From Bifidobacterium miconis (GTDB taxonomy: Bacteria; Actinomycetota; Actinomycetes; Actinomycetales; Bifidobacteriaceae), in the NCBI RefSeq assembly GCF_019331735.1, contig NZ_JAHBBH010000004.1, positions 80,821 to 144,820 on the forward strand: 64,000 nucleotides of DNA. The letters are read 5' to 3'. Shown here piece by piece: positions 53,386 through 62,366 of this stretch. Below the pieces are notes generated by a model, which saw nothing but the letters and a program-made list of their open reading frames with translations, had not been told where the DNA came from and made no database searches. Numbering within the stretch: the stretch's first letter is position 1; every line of letters starts with the position of its first letter. The position numbers and the translations under genes are program-made.

Positions 53386-54924
53386 ATGAGTGAAACCACA
53401 ACTTGGGTCAATCCCCTGCGCGACCCGCGCGACCTGCGCCTGCCGCGCATCGCCGGCCCGTGCAGCATCGTGATCTTCGGCGTGACCGGCGACCTGTCGC
53501 GCAAGAAGCTGCTGCCCGCCATCTACGACCTCGCCAACCGCGGCCTGCTGCCGCCGAGCTTCGGCCTGACCGGCTTCGCGCGCCGCGACTGGACCGAGGA
53601 CCATTTCAAGGATTTCGTGCGCGAGAACGTGATGGCGCACTGCCGCACCCCGTTCAAGGAGTCCACGTGGAAGCAGCTTGCCGCCGGCATCCGCTTCGTG
53701 CAGGGCACCTTCGAGGACAAGTCGGCGTTCGAGCGCCTGTCGAACACGGTCGCCGAGCTTGACCGCGACCGCGGCACGCGCGGCAACCACGCGTTCTACA
53801 TGTCCGTGCCGCCGCGCGACTTCCCGATCGTCGCCCGCCAGCTCGCCGACTGCGGCCTGTCCCGCTCCACCGAGGGCGCGTGGCGCCGCGTGATCATCGA
53901 GAAGCCGTTCGGCCACGATCTCGAAAGCGCGAACGACCTCAACCGCGTCGTCTCCGAGGTGTTCGACCCGTCGAGCGTGTTCCGCATCGACCATTACCTC
54001 GGCAAGGAGACCGTGCAGAACATCCTCGCGCTGCGCTTCGCGAACGCGATGTACGAGCCGATCTGGAACGCGAACTACGTCGACCACGTGCAGATCACCA
54101 TGGCTGAGGACATCGGCGTGGCCGGACGAGCCGGCTACTACGACGGCATCGGCGCGGCGCGCGACGTGATCCAGAACCACCTGCTGCAGCTGCTCGCCCT
54201 GACCGCCATGGAGGAGCCGGTCTCGTTCGCAGCCTCCGACCTGATCGCCGAGAAGACGAAGGTGCTGTCCGCCGTGCGCATTCCGCGCGATCTGGCGGCG
54301 CACACGGCGCGCGGCCAGTACGCCGCCGGCTGGCAGGGCTCGCACGAGGTCGTCGGCTATCTGGACGAGAAGGGCATCGACCCGCAGTCCACGACCGAAA
54401 CGTACGCGGCGATTCGGCTCGACGTGGACACGCGCCGCTGGGCCGGCGTGCCGTTCTACCTGCGCACCGGCAAGCGTCTGGGCAAGCGCGTCACCGAAAT
54501 CGCGGTCGTGTTCAAGCGCGCCCCGCACCTGCCGTTCGAGTCGACGGCGACGCGCGAGCTCGGCAAGAACGCGATCGTGATCCGCGTGCAGCCCGACGAG
54601 GGCGTGACGATGCGGTTCGGCTCGAAGGTGCCGGGCGGCTCGTCCATGGAGGTGCGCGACGTGTCGATGGACTTCAGCTACGGCCGTTCGTTCACCGAAA
54701 GCTCGCCGGAAGCCTACGAGCGCCTGATTCTGGACGTGCTGCTCGGCGAGCCGCCGCTGTTCCCGACCACGCGCGAGGTGGAGTTGAGCTGGGAGATCCT
54801 CGACCCGATCGAACAGTTCTGGTCGACGCTCGGCCAGCCGCAGCCGTACCGCGCCGGTACGTGGGGCCCGGAAGAGGCCGATGAGATGCTCGCCCGCGAC
54901 GGACGCCATTGGAGGATGCCATGA
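53386..54924 (+). CDS. zwf: Glucose-6-phosphate 1-dehydrogenase
   Basis: 512 residues. NADP-binding IVIFGVTGDLSRKKLLPAIY near residue 26, the active-site RIDHYLGKETVQN near 200 and ENP-type IEKPFGHD near 170 are diagnostic. It oxidises glucose-6-phosphate to 6-phosphogluconolactone, giving NADPH. Start at 53386 (GGATGGAAACC upstream); ATG at 53377 is possible. It overlaps opcA by four bases and forms the zwf-opcA-pgl cluster. Confidence 0.97.
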   Translation: MSETTTWVNPLRDPRDLRLPRIAGPCSIVIFGVTGDLSRKKLLPAIYDLANRGLLPPSFGLTGFARRDWTEDHFKDFVRENVMAHCRTPFKESTWKQLAAGIRFVQGTFEDKSAFERLSNTVAELDRDRGTRGNHAFYMSVPPRDFPIVARQLADCGLSRSTEGAWRRVIIEKPFGHDLESANDLNRVVSEVFDPSSVFRIDHYLGKETVQNILALRFANAMYEPIWNANYVDHVQITMAEDIGVAGRAGYYDGIGAARDVIQNHLLQLLALTAMEEPVSFAASDLIAEKTKVLSAVRIPRDLAAHTARGQYAAGWQGSHEVVGYLDEKGIDPQSTTETYAAIRLDVDTRRWAGVPFYLRTGKRLGKRVTEIAVVFKRAPHLPFESTATRELGKNAIVIRVQPDEGVTMRFGSKVPGGSSMEVRDVSMDFSYGRSFTESSPEAYERLILDVLLGEPPLFPTTREVELSWEILDPIEQFWSTLGQPQPYRAGTWGPEEADEMLARDGRHWRMP

Positions 54925-55901
54925 TCATTGATATGCCGAATACCCGGACCCGCGAGATCTCGAGCAAGATCGACGAGCTGCACGAGGAGCGCGGCGAGTC
55001 CGCGACCGGCCGCGTGCTCACGCTGCTGATCTCGACGAACGAGGACGAGCTGGAGCACGCGCTCGAGCTCGCGAACGCGGCCAGCCGCGAGCACCCGTGC
55101 CGCGTGATCGCGATCAGCCCGAAGCGCGGAGCGGCCGGCGCGCAGACACACGCCGAGCCGGAGGACGATGCCGCGGCCGACGACGAGACGTCGAATCTGG
55201 ACGCGCAGGTGCGTTTCGGCGCGGACGCCGGCGCGGGCGAAATCATCGTGCTGCATCCGCGCGGCGGACTCGTTCACCATCAGGACACGCTGGTGATCCC
55301 GCTGCTCGTGCCGGACGCGCCGGTCGTGGCCTGGTGGCCGACCGAAGCGCCGTCCAACCCGTCGAAGGATCTGCTCGGCGCGATGGCCCGCAGCCGCATC
55401 ACCGACGCGATGCGCTCGTCGAACCCGTACCGCACGATCAGCGATCTGCGCCGCAACTGGTCGCCGAAGAACGTGGACATGTCGTGGACGCGTCTGACGG
55501 TCTGGCGCGCGATGCTGGCGACGATGCTCGACCAGCCGCCGCACCTGCCGATCAGCACCGTGCGCGTGACCGGCCCGAAGGGCTTCCTGCCGATGGACCT
55601 GCTCGCCGCGTGGCTGCGACTGCGCCTCAACGTGCCGGTCGTGATCGAGGACGTGCCGGGCGCGACCGCCGTGACCGGCGTGTACCTGACCCGCGCCGAC
55701 GGCGTGCTCAGCCTCGAACGCCCCGACGCGGAGGAGGGCGTGGCCGTCATCAGCATGCCCGGCCAGTCGCCGCAGACCATCAGCGTGCCCGCGCGCACGC
55801 TCGAGGAATGCCTGAGCGAGGAGCTGCGCCGCATGTACCCCGATGAGATCTACGCCGAGGTCATCACCCGCGGCTGGGATCTCATCCATCCCAACGACTG
55901 A
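54921..55901 (+). CDS. opcA: OpcA, glucose-6-phosphate dehydrogenase assembly protein
   Basis: 326 residues. It opens MIIDMPNTRTREISSKIDEL and contains the conserved VVAWWPTEAPSNPSKDLLG near residue 135 and DLRRNWSPKNVDMSWTRLT near 175. In cyanobacteria and actinobacteria OpcA activates or assembles G6PDH. An Asp/Glu-rich insert lies at about residues 75-92. The start codon overlaps the zwf stop (ATGA) with GGAGGATGCC upstream. Confidence 0.94.
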   Translation: MIIDMPNTRTREISSKIDELHEERGESATGRVLTLLISTNEDELEHALELANAASREHPCRVIAISPKRGAAGAQTHAEPEDDAAADDETSNLDAQVRFGADAGAGEIIVLHPRGGLVHHQDTLVIPLLVPDAPVVAWWPTEAPSNPSKDLLGAMARSRITDAMRSSNPYRTISDLRRNWSPKNVDMSWTRLTVWRAMLATMLDQPPHLPISTVRVTGPKGFLPMDLLAAWLRLRLNVPVVIEDVPGATAVTGVYLTRADGVLSLERPDAEEGVAVISMPGQSPQTISVPARTLEECLSEELRRMYPDEIYAEVITRGWDLIHPND

Positions 55902-55940
55902 AACGACTGACATCAGGATCGTGCTACGCATGATGCTGGC

Positions 55941-56014
55941 GGAGCCTCGGCTCCCTCGGCTGAGGGAGCTGTCCGCCGCAGGCGGACTGAGGGAGCGTCG
56001 CGAGCGCAGCGAGC
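55941..56014 (-). repeat. Divergent relative of the dispersed repeat
   Basis: Minus strand order CCCTCAGTC-hairpin-GACAGCTCCC-hairpin-GGGAGCCGAG matches the architecture of the copies at 30984, 32824 and 41069, but the first hairpin is CGCC-based and the second contains CTCAGC. It lies between opcA and pgl. A further GAGCGnnGCGAGC-like run follows to about 56014. Confidence 0.65.
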
Positions 56015-56060
56015 CAACCGATCGCATCGGCCGCAGGCCGATTCCGAACAAAGGAACGCC

Positions 56061-56852
56061 ATGACCAACCGCAAGACCATCATTTATCCGAATCCGACCG
56101 TGCTGGCGCAGGCCGTCGCCGCGCGCACGTTGCTGACCATCGGCGATCTGCTCGCCGAGCCCGGCCGCACGCGCGTCGACATCGCCGTGACCGGCGGCAC
56201 CGACGGCAACCGCGTGTTCCACGAGCTGCTCGCCAGCCCGCTGTCCGAGGCGACCGACTGGTCGCGCGTGCACATCTGGTGGGGCGACGAACGCTTCGTC
56301 GCGGCCGACGACGACGATCGCAACGCCAAGCAGGCGCGAGGCGAATTCCTTGACGCGATGATCGACGACGGACTGCTGCCGGAGTCGAACATTCACGAAA
56401 TGCCGGCCGACACGCGCACGCCCGACGAGATCGCCGCCGCCTCCCCCGAGGAAACCGACGCCGTGCTGGCTCGCGCCGCGGCCGACTACCAGCGCGAGCT
56501 CGAGTCCGAACTCGGCGACGATCCCGCGCTCGACATCGCGATGTTCGGCGTCGGCCCGGACGCGCACTTCGCGTCGCTGTTCCCGGGACTGCCGCAGGTG
56601 CGTCTTGACGATCCGCACGTGCTCGTCGCCGGCGTGCGCGACTCGCCGAAGCCGCCGCCGCTGCGTCTGACGCTCACCGTGCCGATGATCGCGCGCTCGC
56701 GTCACACGTGGGTGTTCACGTCCGAGGCACGCAAGGCCGAGGCCGTGGCGAAGGCGTTCGCCGAGCCGCGCAATCCGATGGCGCCGAGCTCCTACGCCGA
56801 CGGCCGCGAACTGCTGTGGATGATCGACGAGGGCGCGGCCAGCAAGCTGTGA
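56061..56852 (+). CDS. pgl: 6-phosphogluconolactonase
   Basis: 263 residues. DVAVTGGTDGNRVF-like (seen as IAVTGGTDGNRVFHELL near residue 40), VHIWWGDERFVAADDDDRN near 72 and IAMFGVGPDAHFASLFPG near 160 are the SOL/DevB family motifs. It hydrolyses 6-phosphogluconolactone from Zwf. The start follows CAAAGGAACGCC. Third gene of the zwf-opcA-pgl group, 159 bases after opcA with a repeat in the gap. Confidence 0.95.
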   Translation: MTNRKTIIYPNPTVLAQAVAARTLLTIGDLLAEPGRTRVDIAVTGGTDGNRVFHELLASPLSEATDWSRVHIWWGDERFVAADDDDRNAKQARGEFLDAMIDDGLLPESNIHEMPADTRTPDEIAAASPEETDAVLARAAADYQRELESELGDDPALDIAMFGVGPDAHFASLFPGLPQVRLDDPHVLVAGVRDSPKPPPLRLTLTVPMIARSRHTWVFTSEARKAEAVAKAFAEPRNPMAPSSYADGRELLWMIDEGAASKL

Positions 56853-56886
56853 TCAGAACCCGCAGCGCATGACGCCGCCGAACCAA

Positions 56887-56942
56887 CGAGTGGCGGTTTT
56901 CGCTCACTAAGGGCACCTTAAGCGAGCGAAAACCGCCACTCG
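56887..56942. repeat. Perfect 19-base inverted repeat after pgl
   Basis: CGAGTGGCGGTTTTCGCTC (56887-56905) is exactly inverted at 56924-56942, with an 18-base spacer. It lies 34 bases after the pgl stop codon and reads into CGTCGTATTT, so it may act as a weak terminator. Confidence 0.7.
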
Positions 56943-57005
56943 TCGTATTTACAACCCCGAGGACGCTCCGTCTGCAAATCATGGCAACAAATACCAACCA
57001 GTCAT

Positions 57006-57024
57006 TAGTTAAATCATTATACTG
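57006..57024 (+). promoter_or_regulatory. Probable XylR operator upstream of a solute-binding protein gene
   Basis: TAGTTAAATCATTATACTG matches the xylB operator at 14 of 19 positions. It overlaps TATACT (57018-57023), a possible -10 for the gene at 57087. Confidence 0.55.
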
Positions 57025-57086
57025 TGACTGTCATCAACGATAGGCCGCCGACAACGATGTGGGCGACTGGCACGAAGGAGCGCAGG

Positions 57087-58676
57087 ATGAGCAGCAATCT
57101 GGTCAAGGGAGTCGCAGCACTGTCCGCCGTCGTCATGGCTGGCACGCTGGCCGCATGCGGCAATACGGCGGAACAAGGCGCCATGCAGGACGGCAAGCCG
57201 CTGGTCACCATCACCGTGATCCCCACGGCGACGGCCAAGCCCATGAAGACGATGAAGTGGCGTTTGGAACTGGAAAAGGCATGCGACTGCAAGATCAAAT
57301 GGGTGGAGACGAACCAGCAGTCGTGGGACGGCGGCCAGAAGAACGCGATCCTCGCGTCCGGCGACATCAGCGACATCACCATCTGGGGCGTGCTGCAGAC
57401 CGACATCGCCAAGAATCAGGACATTTTCGAGGACCTGTCCGACGATCTGGACAGCATGCCCACGGTCAAGCAGTATCTTGAGGAGGACAAGGCCGCCCGA
57501 CAGTACGCAACCAGCCTCGACGGCGGCATCTACCTGCTGCCCAGCGACATCTCCGCGGCGAATCCGGTCCGCGTGGGCGGCCAGACCATGATGATCAACA
57601 AGGCATGGCTCGACAAGCTCGGCCTTGAGATCCCGACCACGTGGGACGAGCTGACGAACGTGCTCGAGGCGTTCAAGACGCAGGATCCGAACGGCAACGG
57701 CAAGGCCGACGAGATCCCGTTCGACATCCGCAAGCTCGCCACGAACGGCTTCGGCTGGTGGGATCCGTACCTGCTGCTCAATTCGACGGGCATCGCCACG
57801 CAGATGAGCGGCGAGGTCGGCTCGCGCGGCCTGTTCGCGGAGGACGGCACGATCAAGAACTGGATGCTCGACGACCGGTTCCGTCAGGTCACCCAGTACT
57901 ACCATGATCTGATGGCCAAGGGCCTCGTGCCCGACAACGCGCTCACCAAGGCCGACGACAAGTACTATGCGGAGCTCGGCGGCGACGAAAACGGCGATGC
58001 GTTGGTCGGCGTCGCGTTCGGCTGGAACACGCTCGCCTTCGGCACCGATCTGGCCGACCAGTACGTGACCATGCCCGCCCCGGTCGCGCCCGGCGCTGAG
58101 AAGTCCGTGTGGGAGCCGAACGTGCCCGCGACCTCGCGCGGCGCGGTCGTGAAGAAGGACGCGGCGCACAAGGAGCAGATCTTCAAGATCCTCGACAAGT
58201 GGTATTCGCAGGACATCAGCGTCCAGTCCCAGTACGGCGACTTCGGCGACTATGTGGAGAAGATCGACGACAAGACGTTCAAGGTCCTGCCCGCGGCGTC
58301 CGCCGACTCGTCCGTCATGGTCACGCTCGCCGACCGCGGCATCAGCTACCTGCGCGAAGGCACCACGATCGAGGGCGTGCCCGATCTGGAGGCGTCCAAC
58401 AAGGACTGGCCCGTGTACGCTGACTACCAGCCGGCCGAGGACAGCGGCGACTACGTGCCCCGCCACGTGATGCTCAGCGGCGACGACAGCTCCACCGTGA
58501 CCAACAACAACATCGCCATCTTCGACTACGCAATCCCGGTCATCGGCAACTTCATCAAGAACGGCGTCGACGACGCCGGCTGGAACAAGTTCAAGGAGAC
58601 GCTCAAGGGCCTGAACATCGAGCAGAACGTCGAGATCTGGCAGAAGACGTACGACGAATATCAGAAGATCCAGTAA
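57087..58676 (+). CDS. ABC transporter solute-binding lipoprotein (family 1)
   Basis: 529 residues. Lipoprotein signal with the lipobox GTLAACG; the body contains WDELTNVLEAFKTQDP and NGNGKADEIPFDIRKL, the calcium-loop feature shared with the proteins at 5438 and 60429. It is the more divergent of the three. The start at 57087 has GAAGGAGCGCAGG upstream. Its promoter carries a likely XylR site, so xylose or xylo-oligosaccharides may be its ligand. A hairpin follows and then the GH28 gene in the same direction; no permease genes are nearby. Confidence 0.88.
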   Translation: MSSNLVKGVAALSAVVMAGTLAACGNTAEQGAMQDGKPLVTITVIPTATAKPMKTMKWRLELEKACDCKIKWVETNQQSWDGGQKNAILASGDISDITIWGVLQTDIAKNQDIFEDLSDDLDSMPTVKQYLEEDKAARQYATSLDGGIYLLPSDISAANPVRVGGQTMMINKAWLDKLGLEIPTTWDELTNVLEAFKTQDPNGNGKADEIPFDIRKLATNGFGWWDPYLLLNSTGIATQMSGEVGSRGLFAEDGTIKNWMLDDRFRQVTQYYHDLMAKGLVPDNALTKADDKYYAELGGDENGDALVGVAFGWNTLAFGTDLADQYVTMPAPVAPGAEKSVWEPNVPATSRGAVVKKDAAHKEQIFKILDKWYSQDISVQSQYGDFGDYVEKIDDKTFKVLPAASADSSVMVTLADRGISYLREGTTIEGVPDLEASNKDWPVYADYQPAEDSGDYVPRHVMLSGDDSSTVTNNNIAIFDYAIPVIGNFIKNGVDDAGWNKFKETLKGLNIEQNVEIWQKTYDEYQKIQ

Positions 58677-58679
58677 ACG

Positions 58680-58713
58680 GGTTGTTCGGCGGCCGTAGCC
58701 CCGCCGAACAACC
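58680..58713 (+). terminator. Hairpin between the solute-binding protein and GH28 genes
   Basis: GGTTGTTCGGCGG (58680-58692) pairs with 58701-58713 around an 8-base loop. Without a T-run it may attenuate rather than end transcription, giving less GH28 mRNA than binding-protein mRNA. Confidence 0.55.
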
Positions 58714-58809
58714 ATCATCCTGAGCCGTGTCCGGCGATCCCGCATCCGGGACCGCCGGACACGGCGTAATCGGAGCAGACGAGCCGTCTGCACAAGCGAA
58801 GGAGCAGCA

Positions 58810-60276
58810 ATGGCAGCAGGAACGATCCCGTGGTTCGGACACACCGTCACCGAGGACACGCTCACCGTGTTCTGGGAGCCGCCGACGGACGCCGATCCGC
58901 CGACCGAGTATGCGGTGACGCTCGACGGGGAGCGTCTCGCCGTCGTCGAGCACACGCACTGCATGTTCGACGATCTGACGCCGGACAGCGCGCACCACGT
59001 TCGCGTCGACGCGACGGATCCGAACGGACGCGTGATCGCCGGGTTCGATCTGGACGTGCGCACATGGCCGCGGCGGACGATCATCGACGTGACACGACCG
59101 CCGTACAACGCGGCCGGCGACGGCGTGACGATGGACACGCGCGCGATCCAGCGGGCCATCGACGACTGCGGGCCGGATCAGGCCGTGCTGCTGCCCGCCG
59201 GCACGTTCCTGACGGGAGCGCTGTTCCTACACGGCGACATGGAACTGCGCGTCGCCCCGGGCGCGACGCTGCAGGGCAGCGCGGACCCGGACGACTATCT
59301 GCCGATGATTCCCAGCCGATTCGAGGGCATCGAACAGCAGTGCCACGCGAGCCTGATCAACATCGGCACGCTCGACCACACTGCCGGCCCCACCTGCCGC
59401 AACGTGACGCTGCGCGGCGGCGGCACGATCCTCGGCGGCGGCGTGGCACTCGCCAAGGCGCAGACGCGCGGCGTGCGCGACCGGCTCATCGCGGAATCGG
59501 GCATCACGAACATCGATTCCATCGATGACACCGTCTTTCGCGCGCTCACGCAGCGGGCGTCGCGCACGCGCGGCCGGCTCGTCAACATCAGCAACGGCGC
59601 GAACGTGCTCATCGAAGACCTCACGCTGGGCTACGCGGCCGCGTGGAACATCCATTTCATCTACTCCGAGCACGTGGTCACGCACCACTGCCGCATCAAG
59701 TCGATGGGCGTGTGGAACGGCGACGGCTGGGATCCAGACTCGTCGGAGCACTGCACGATCTTCGACTGCGATTTCGTCACCGAAGACGACATGGTCGCGA
59801 TCAAGTCCGGCAAGAATCCGGAAGGCAACGTGATCAACCGGCCCACGCGTGACATCCACGTGTTCGACCTGCGCGCGGACGGCGGCCACGGCATCGCGAT
59901 CGGCAGTGAGATGTCGGGCGGCGTGGAGCACGTGCGCATCTGGGACTGCGACATGGGCAAGTCCAACCAAGGTCTGGAAATCAAGGCGTCCGCCAAGCGC
60001 GGCGGATACGTGCGCGACGTGACGCTCAGCGACTGCATCGCCTCGCGCGTCCTCGTGCACGCGTACGAATACCACAACAACGACGGAGAGGCCGCTCCGA
60101 CCCTCCCTTACTACGAAAACATCCATTTCCGGCGCATCAGGCTGCTCGGGCGGCATTACGTGTGGGATCACTGGGAACCGTGCCCGCCGATCGAAATCAA
60201 CGGCTTCGACGACGAGGGGCACACGCTGCGCGACATCACCTTTGATCAGGTCAGCGTCGACGGCACGTTGCGCTGA
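58810..60276 (+). CDS. Glycoside hydrolase family 28 (polygalacturonase-like)
   Basis: 488 residues, no signal peptide, so intracellular. A fibronectin-III-like domain (about 10-80) precedes the right-handed beta-helix starting RRTIIDVTRPPYNAAGDGVT. The GH28 catalytic set is present: NGDGWDPDSSEHC near residue 310, TEDDMVAIKSG near 332, GHGIAIGSEMSGG near 362 and LEIKASAKRGG near 395. It cleaves alpha-linked galacturonic acid or related residues from imported pectin fragments. The start follows GCGAAGGAGCAGCA. Confidence 0.9.
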   Translation: MAAGTIPWFGHTVTEDTLTVFWEPPTDADPPTEYAVTLDGERLAVVEHTHCMFDDLTPDSAHHVRVDATDPNGRVIAGFDLDVRTWPRRTIIDVTRPPYNAAGDGVTMDTRAIQRAIDDCGPDQAVLLPAGTFLTGALFLHGDMELRVAPGATLQGSADPDDYLPMIPSRFEGIEQQCHASLINIGTLDHTAGPTCRNVTLRGGGTILGGGVALAKAQTRGVRDRLIAESGITNIDSIDDTVFRALTQRASRTRGRLVNISNGANVLIEDLTLGYAAAWNIHFIYSEHVVTHHCRIKSMGVWNGDGWDPDSSEHCTIFDCDFVTEDDMVAIKSGKNPEGNVINRPTRDIHVFDLRADGGHGIAIGSEMSGGVEHVRIWDCDMGKSNQGLEIKASAKRGGYVRDVTLSDCIASRVLVHAYEYHNNDGEAAPTLPYYENIHFRRIRLLGRHYVWDHWEPCPPIEINGFDDEGHTLRDITFDQVSVDGTLR

Positions 60277-60330
60277 GCTGACAGATCCTGCGCGACCGGT
60301 CGCGCGTCGTAGCGCACGACGCAATACAAA

Positions 60331-60376
60331 AACGGTCCTGCCCGAACTCCATCACGGAAGTCGGGGCAGGACCGTT
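60331..60376. terminator. Bidirectional terminator between GH28 and a solute-binding protein gene
   Basis: AACGGTCCTGCCC (60331-60343) pairs with 60364-60376. Read on the minus strand it is followed by TTTTGTATTGC, giving a good terminator for the gene at 60429. Confidence 0.8.
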
Positions 60377-60428
60377 CGCTATACGTGCGTCAGCGTCATC
60401 CGTTGCCGCCGCACGGGCGGCCGCGGCG

Positions 60429-62042
60429 TCACTTGACGTACTTGTCGTACGCCTTCTGCCAGATCGCGGTGTTGTCCTCGATGCTGTACTTCTTCAGGTT
60501 GTCCTGGAACGCGTTCCACTGGGAATCGTCCTCGGCGCCGCCCTGGGCGAGCCACTTGGAGACGACCGGAATCGCGTAGTCGAACAGCGCGGTGTTGTTG
60601 TTCGCGATCGTGTTCTGATCGGATTCGGGCACACGCACGTAGATCGGCATGATGTCCTTCTCGTGGTCGTAGTTCGCGTACTGCTGCTCGTACGGCGCAT
60701 CGGCCTTCGCGACATGATCCATGCCGCGGTCGCCCTCGACGGTCACATCGTCGGAGATCCAGCCGGCGAGACGATCCTCGAGCGCCGGAACCTTCTGATC
60801 GTCCTGCGCCTTGTGGAACTTTTCGGTCACCTTGTAGGAATGGTCGCCGGTCTGCTCGACGTAGCCATCCGAGATGGAGCCGTACAGCTGCTGGATGGAG
60901 TACTTCTCCGAGTAGAGCAGGTCGATGACCTTGAGCGCCGCATCCTTGTTGGCCGGGTTCGAGCTCATCGCCATGTGGTAGTCCTCGAAGCGGTTGGCGT
61001 CGCGGGAACCGTCCCACACGGTCTCGCTGGCGGACACGCCGTCGGCGGACGGAATCGGGATGGACACGTACTGGTTGGCCAGCTCGGAGCCGTAGGAGCC
61101 GAACGCGGACTCGTCCCAGCCGAACACCATGCCGACCTTGGCGGTCTTGCCGTCGGACTGGTTGCGCGAGTTGTACTTGTCGTCCTGCACGGTCACCCAG
61201 TCGCTCGGGGCCCAGCCCTTCTCGACCATCTCGTGATAGAACTCGATGACCTGACGGAATTCGTCGGTCTGCATCCAGTTGCCGACCTTGCCATCCTTGA
61301 CGTAAATACCCTGCTGCGACGGACCGGAGTTGAAGTGTGTGGCGATGCCGGTCGCATTCATCATCAGGAACGGGCTCCACCAGTCGCCGATCTTGCTGGT
61401 GACCAGCTCGCGCGGGTTGAACGCGATCTCGTCGGCCTCACCATTGCCGTTCGGGTCCTGCGTCTTGAACGCCTCCATGACGGTGCGCAGCTCGTCCCAC
61501 GTGGTCGGGGCCTTGAGCCCGAGCTTGTCGAGCCACGTCTTGTTGATCAGGAAATGCTGGCCGGAAGCGAGGAATCCCTTGGTGCGGCTGGACGGCAGCA
61601 CCGTGACCTTGCCGTCGACCTCAACGAACTTGCGCGCGGTGGGCTGCTCCTCGAAGAACTGCTTGACATTGGGCAGCTTGTCGAGATCGTCGCCCAATAC
61701 CTCGAACGCGGCGGCGTTGCGGGCCGCGTCGTCCGGGTTGAACGCGCGGATGTTCAGATCGGAGATCTCGCCTGCGGCCAGCGCGGCGTTCTTCTGCTGG
61801 TTCCACTGCGTGTCGGAGACTTCCTTCCACGTGATCGCGCAACCGCAGTCCTTCTCCAGATCCTTGGCCCATGTCATTTCCGACATGGCGACTTGGTTGG
61901 TGTTCTTGACGACCAGGATGGTGACGACCGGCTTGCCGTCCTTGGTGGCGGCCTGATTGCCGCCGCATGCGGCCAGTCCGCCCAGCATGGCGACCGCGGA
62001 CGCCGCGGCGACGATCCTGATGGTGGCGCTCCTGCGAGACAT
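60429..62042 (-). CDS. ABC transporter solute-binding lipoprotein (family 1)
   Basis: 537 residues. Lipoprotein signal with the lipobox GGLAACG. It is a close relative of the protein at 5438: both share QQKNA, the DLNIRA stretch, DLDKLPNVK, SGQH and WLDKLGLK, and the calcium-loop region TQDPNGNGEADEI. The start follows ACAAGGAGAAGAT. It is divergent from the LacI gene at 62367, with a strong promoter and operator between them. The ligand is probably a pectin- or hemicellulose-derived oligosaccharide, inferred from GH28 next door. Confidence 0.9.
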   Translation of the reverse strand: MSRRSATIRIVAAASAVAMLGGLAACGGNQAATKDGKPVVTILVVKNTNQVAMSEMTWAKDLEKDCGCAITWKEVSDTQWNQQKNAALAAGEISDLNIRAFNPDDAARNAAAFEVLGDDLDKLPNVKQFFEEQPTARKFVEVDGKVTVLPSSRTKGFLASGQHFLINKTWLDKLGLKAPTTWDELRTVMEAFKTQDPNGNGEADEIAFNPRELVTSKIGDWWSPFLMMNATGIATHFNSGPSQQGIYVKDGKVGNWMQTDEFRQVIEFYHEMVEKGWAPSDWVTVQDDKYNSRNQSDGKTAKVGMVFGWDESAFGSYGSELANQYVSIPIPSADGVSASETVWDGSRDANRFEDYHMAMSSNPANKDAALKVIDLLYSEKYSIQQLYGSISDGYVEQTGDHSYKVTEKFHKAQDDQKVPALEDRLAGWISDDVTVEGDRGMDHVAKADAPYEQQYANYDHEKDIMPIYVRVPESDQNTIANNNTALFDYAIPVVSKWLAQGGAEDDSQWNAFQDNLKKYSIEDNTAIWQKAYDKYVK

Positions 62043-62191
62043 ATCTTCTCCTTGTTCCCGTATGTTCCCGTACTTCGTTGCACGTTGCCGTCACGCCTCT
62101 TCGAGCCGCTGATGGAAGCTTTGTTGTGTTTGCGCTACCATCGTTGGTCTTCACAAGCATTTTCGGCTATGCCAACGATCTCCTCTTCGAA

Positions 62192-62235
62192 AATCGTGAC
62201 GTTTCGATTATGATACTCGTTCCGCCGACTGTCAA
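62192..62235 (-). promoter_or_regulatory. Promoter and LacI-type operator of the solute-binding protein gene
   Basis: Minus strand: -35 TTGACA (62235-62230), 17-base spacer, -10 CATAAT (62212-62207). The dyad AATCGTGACGTTTCGATT (62192-62209) overlaps the -10 and the likely start point. Confidence 0.72.
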
Positions 62236-62259
62236 ATCGGCGACATGTCGTCCAATCGA

Positions 62260-62290
62260 ATCGAATCGTTTCGATCCCATACGCTATAAT
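62260..62290 (+). promoter_or_regulatory. Promoter and operator of the LacI gene
   Basis: ATCGAATCGTTTCGAT (62260-62275) has perfect ATCGAA/TTCGAT arms and is followed by -10 TATAAT (62285-62290), so it covers the -35 region. With the site at 62192-62209 it forms a divergent operator pair. The remainder of the 324-base gap 62043-62366 shows nothing else. Confidence 0.65.
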
Positions 62291-62366
62291 GCTGTCCACT
62301 GGCCGAACCATTGACGATGCTTGCGAAAACACACGGCCATACTCCAATGAGGGAGATCGGAGCAAC

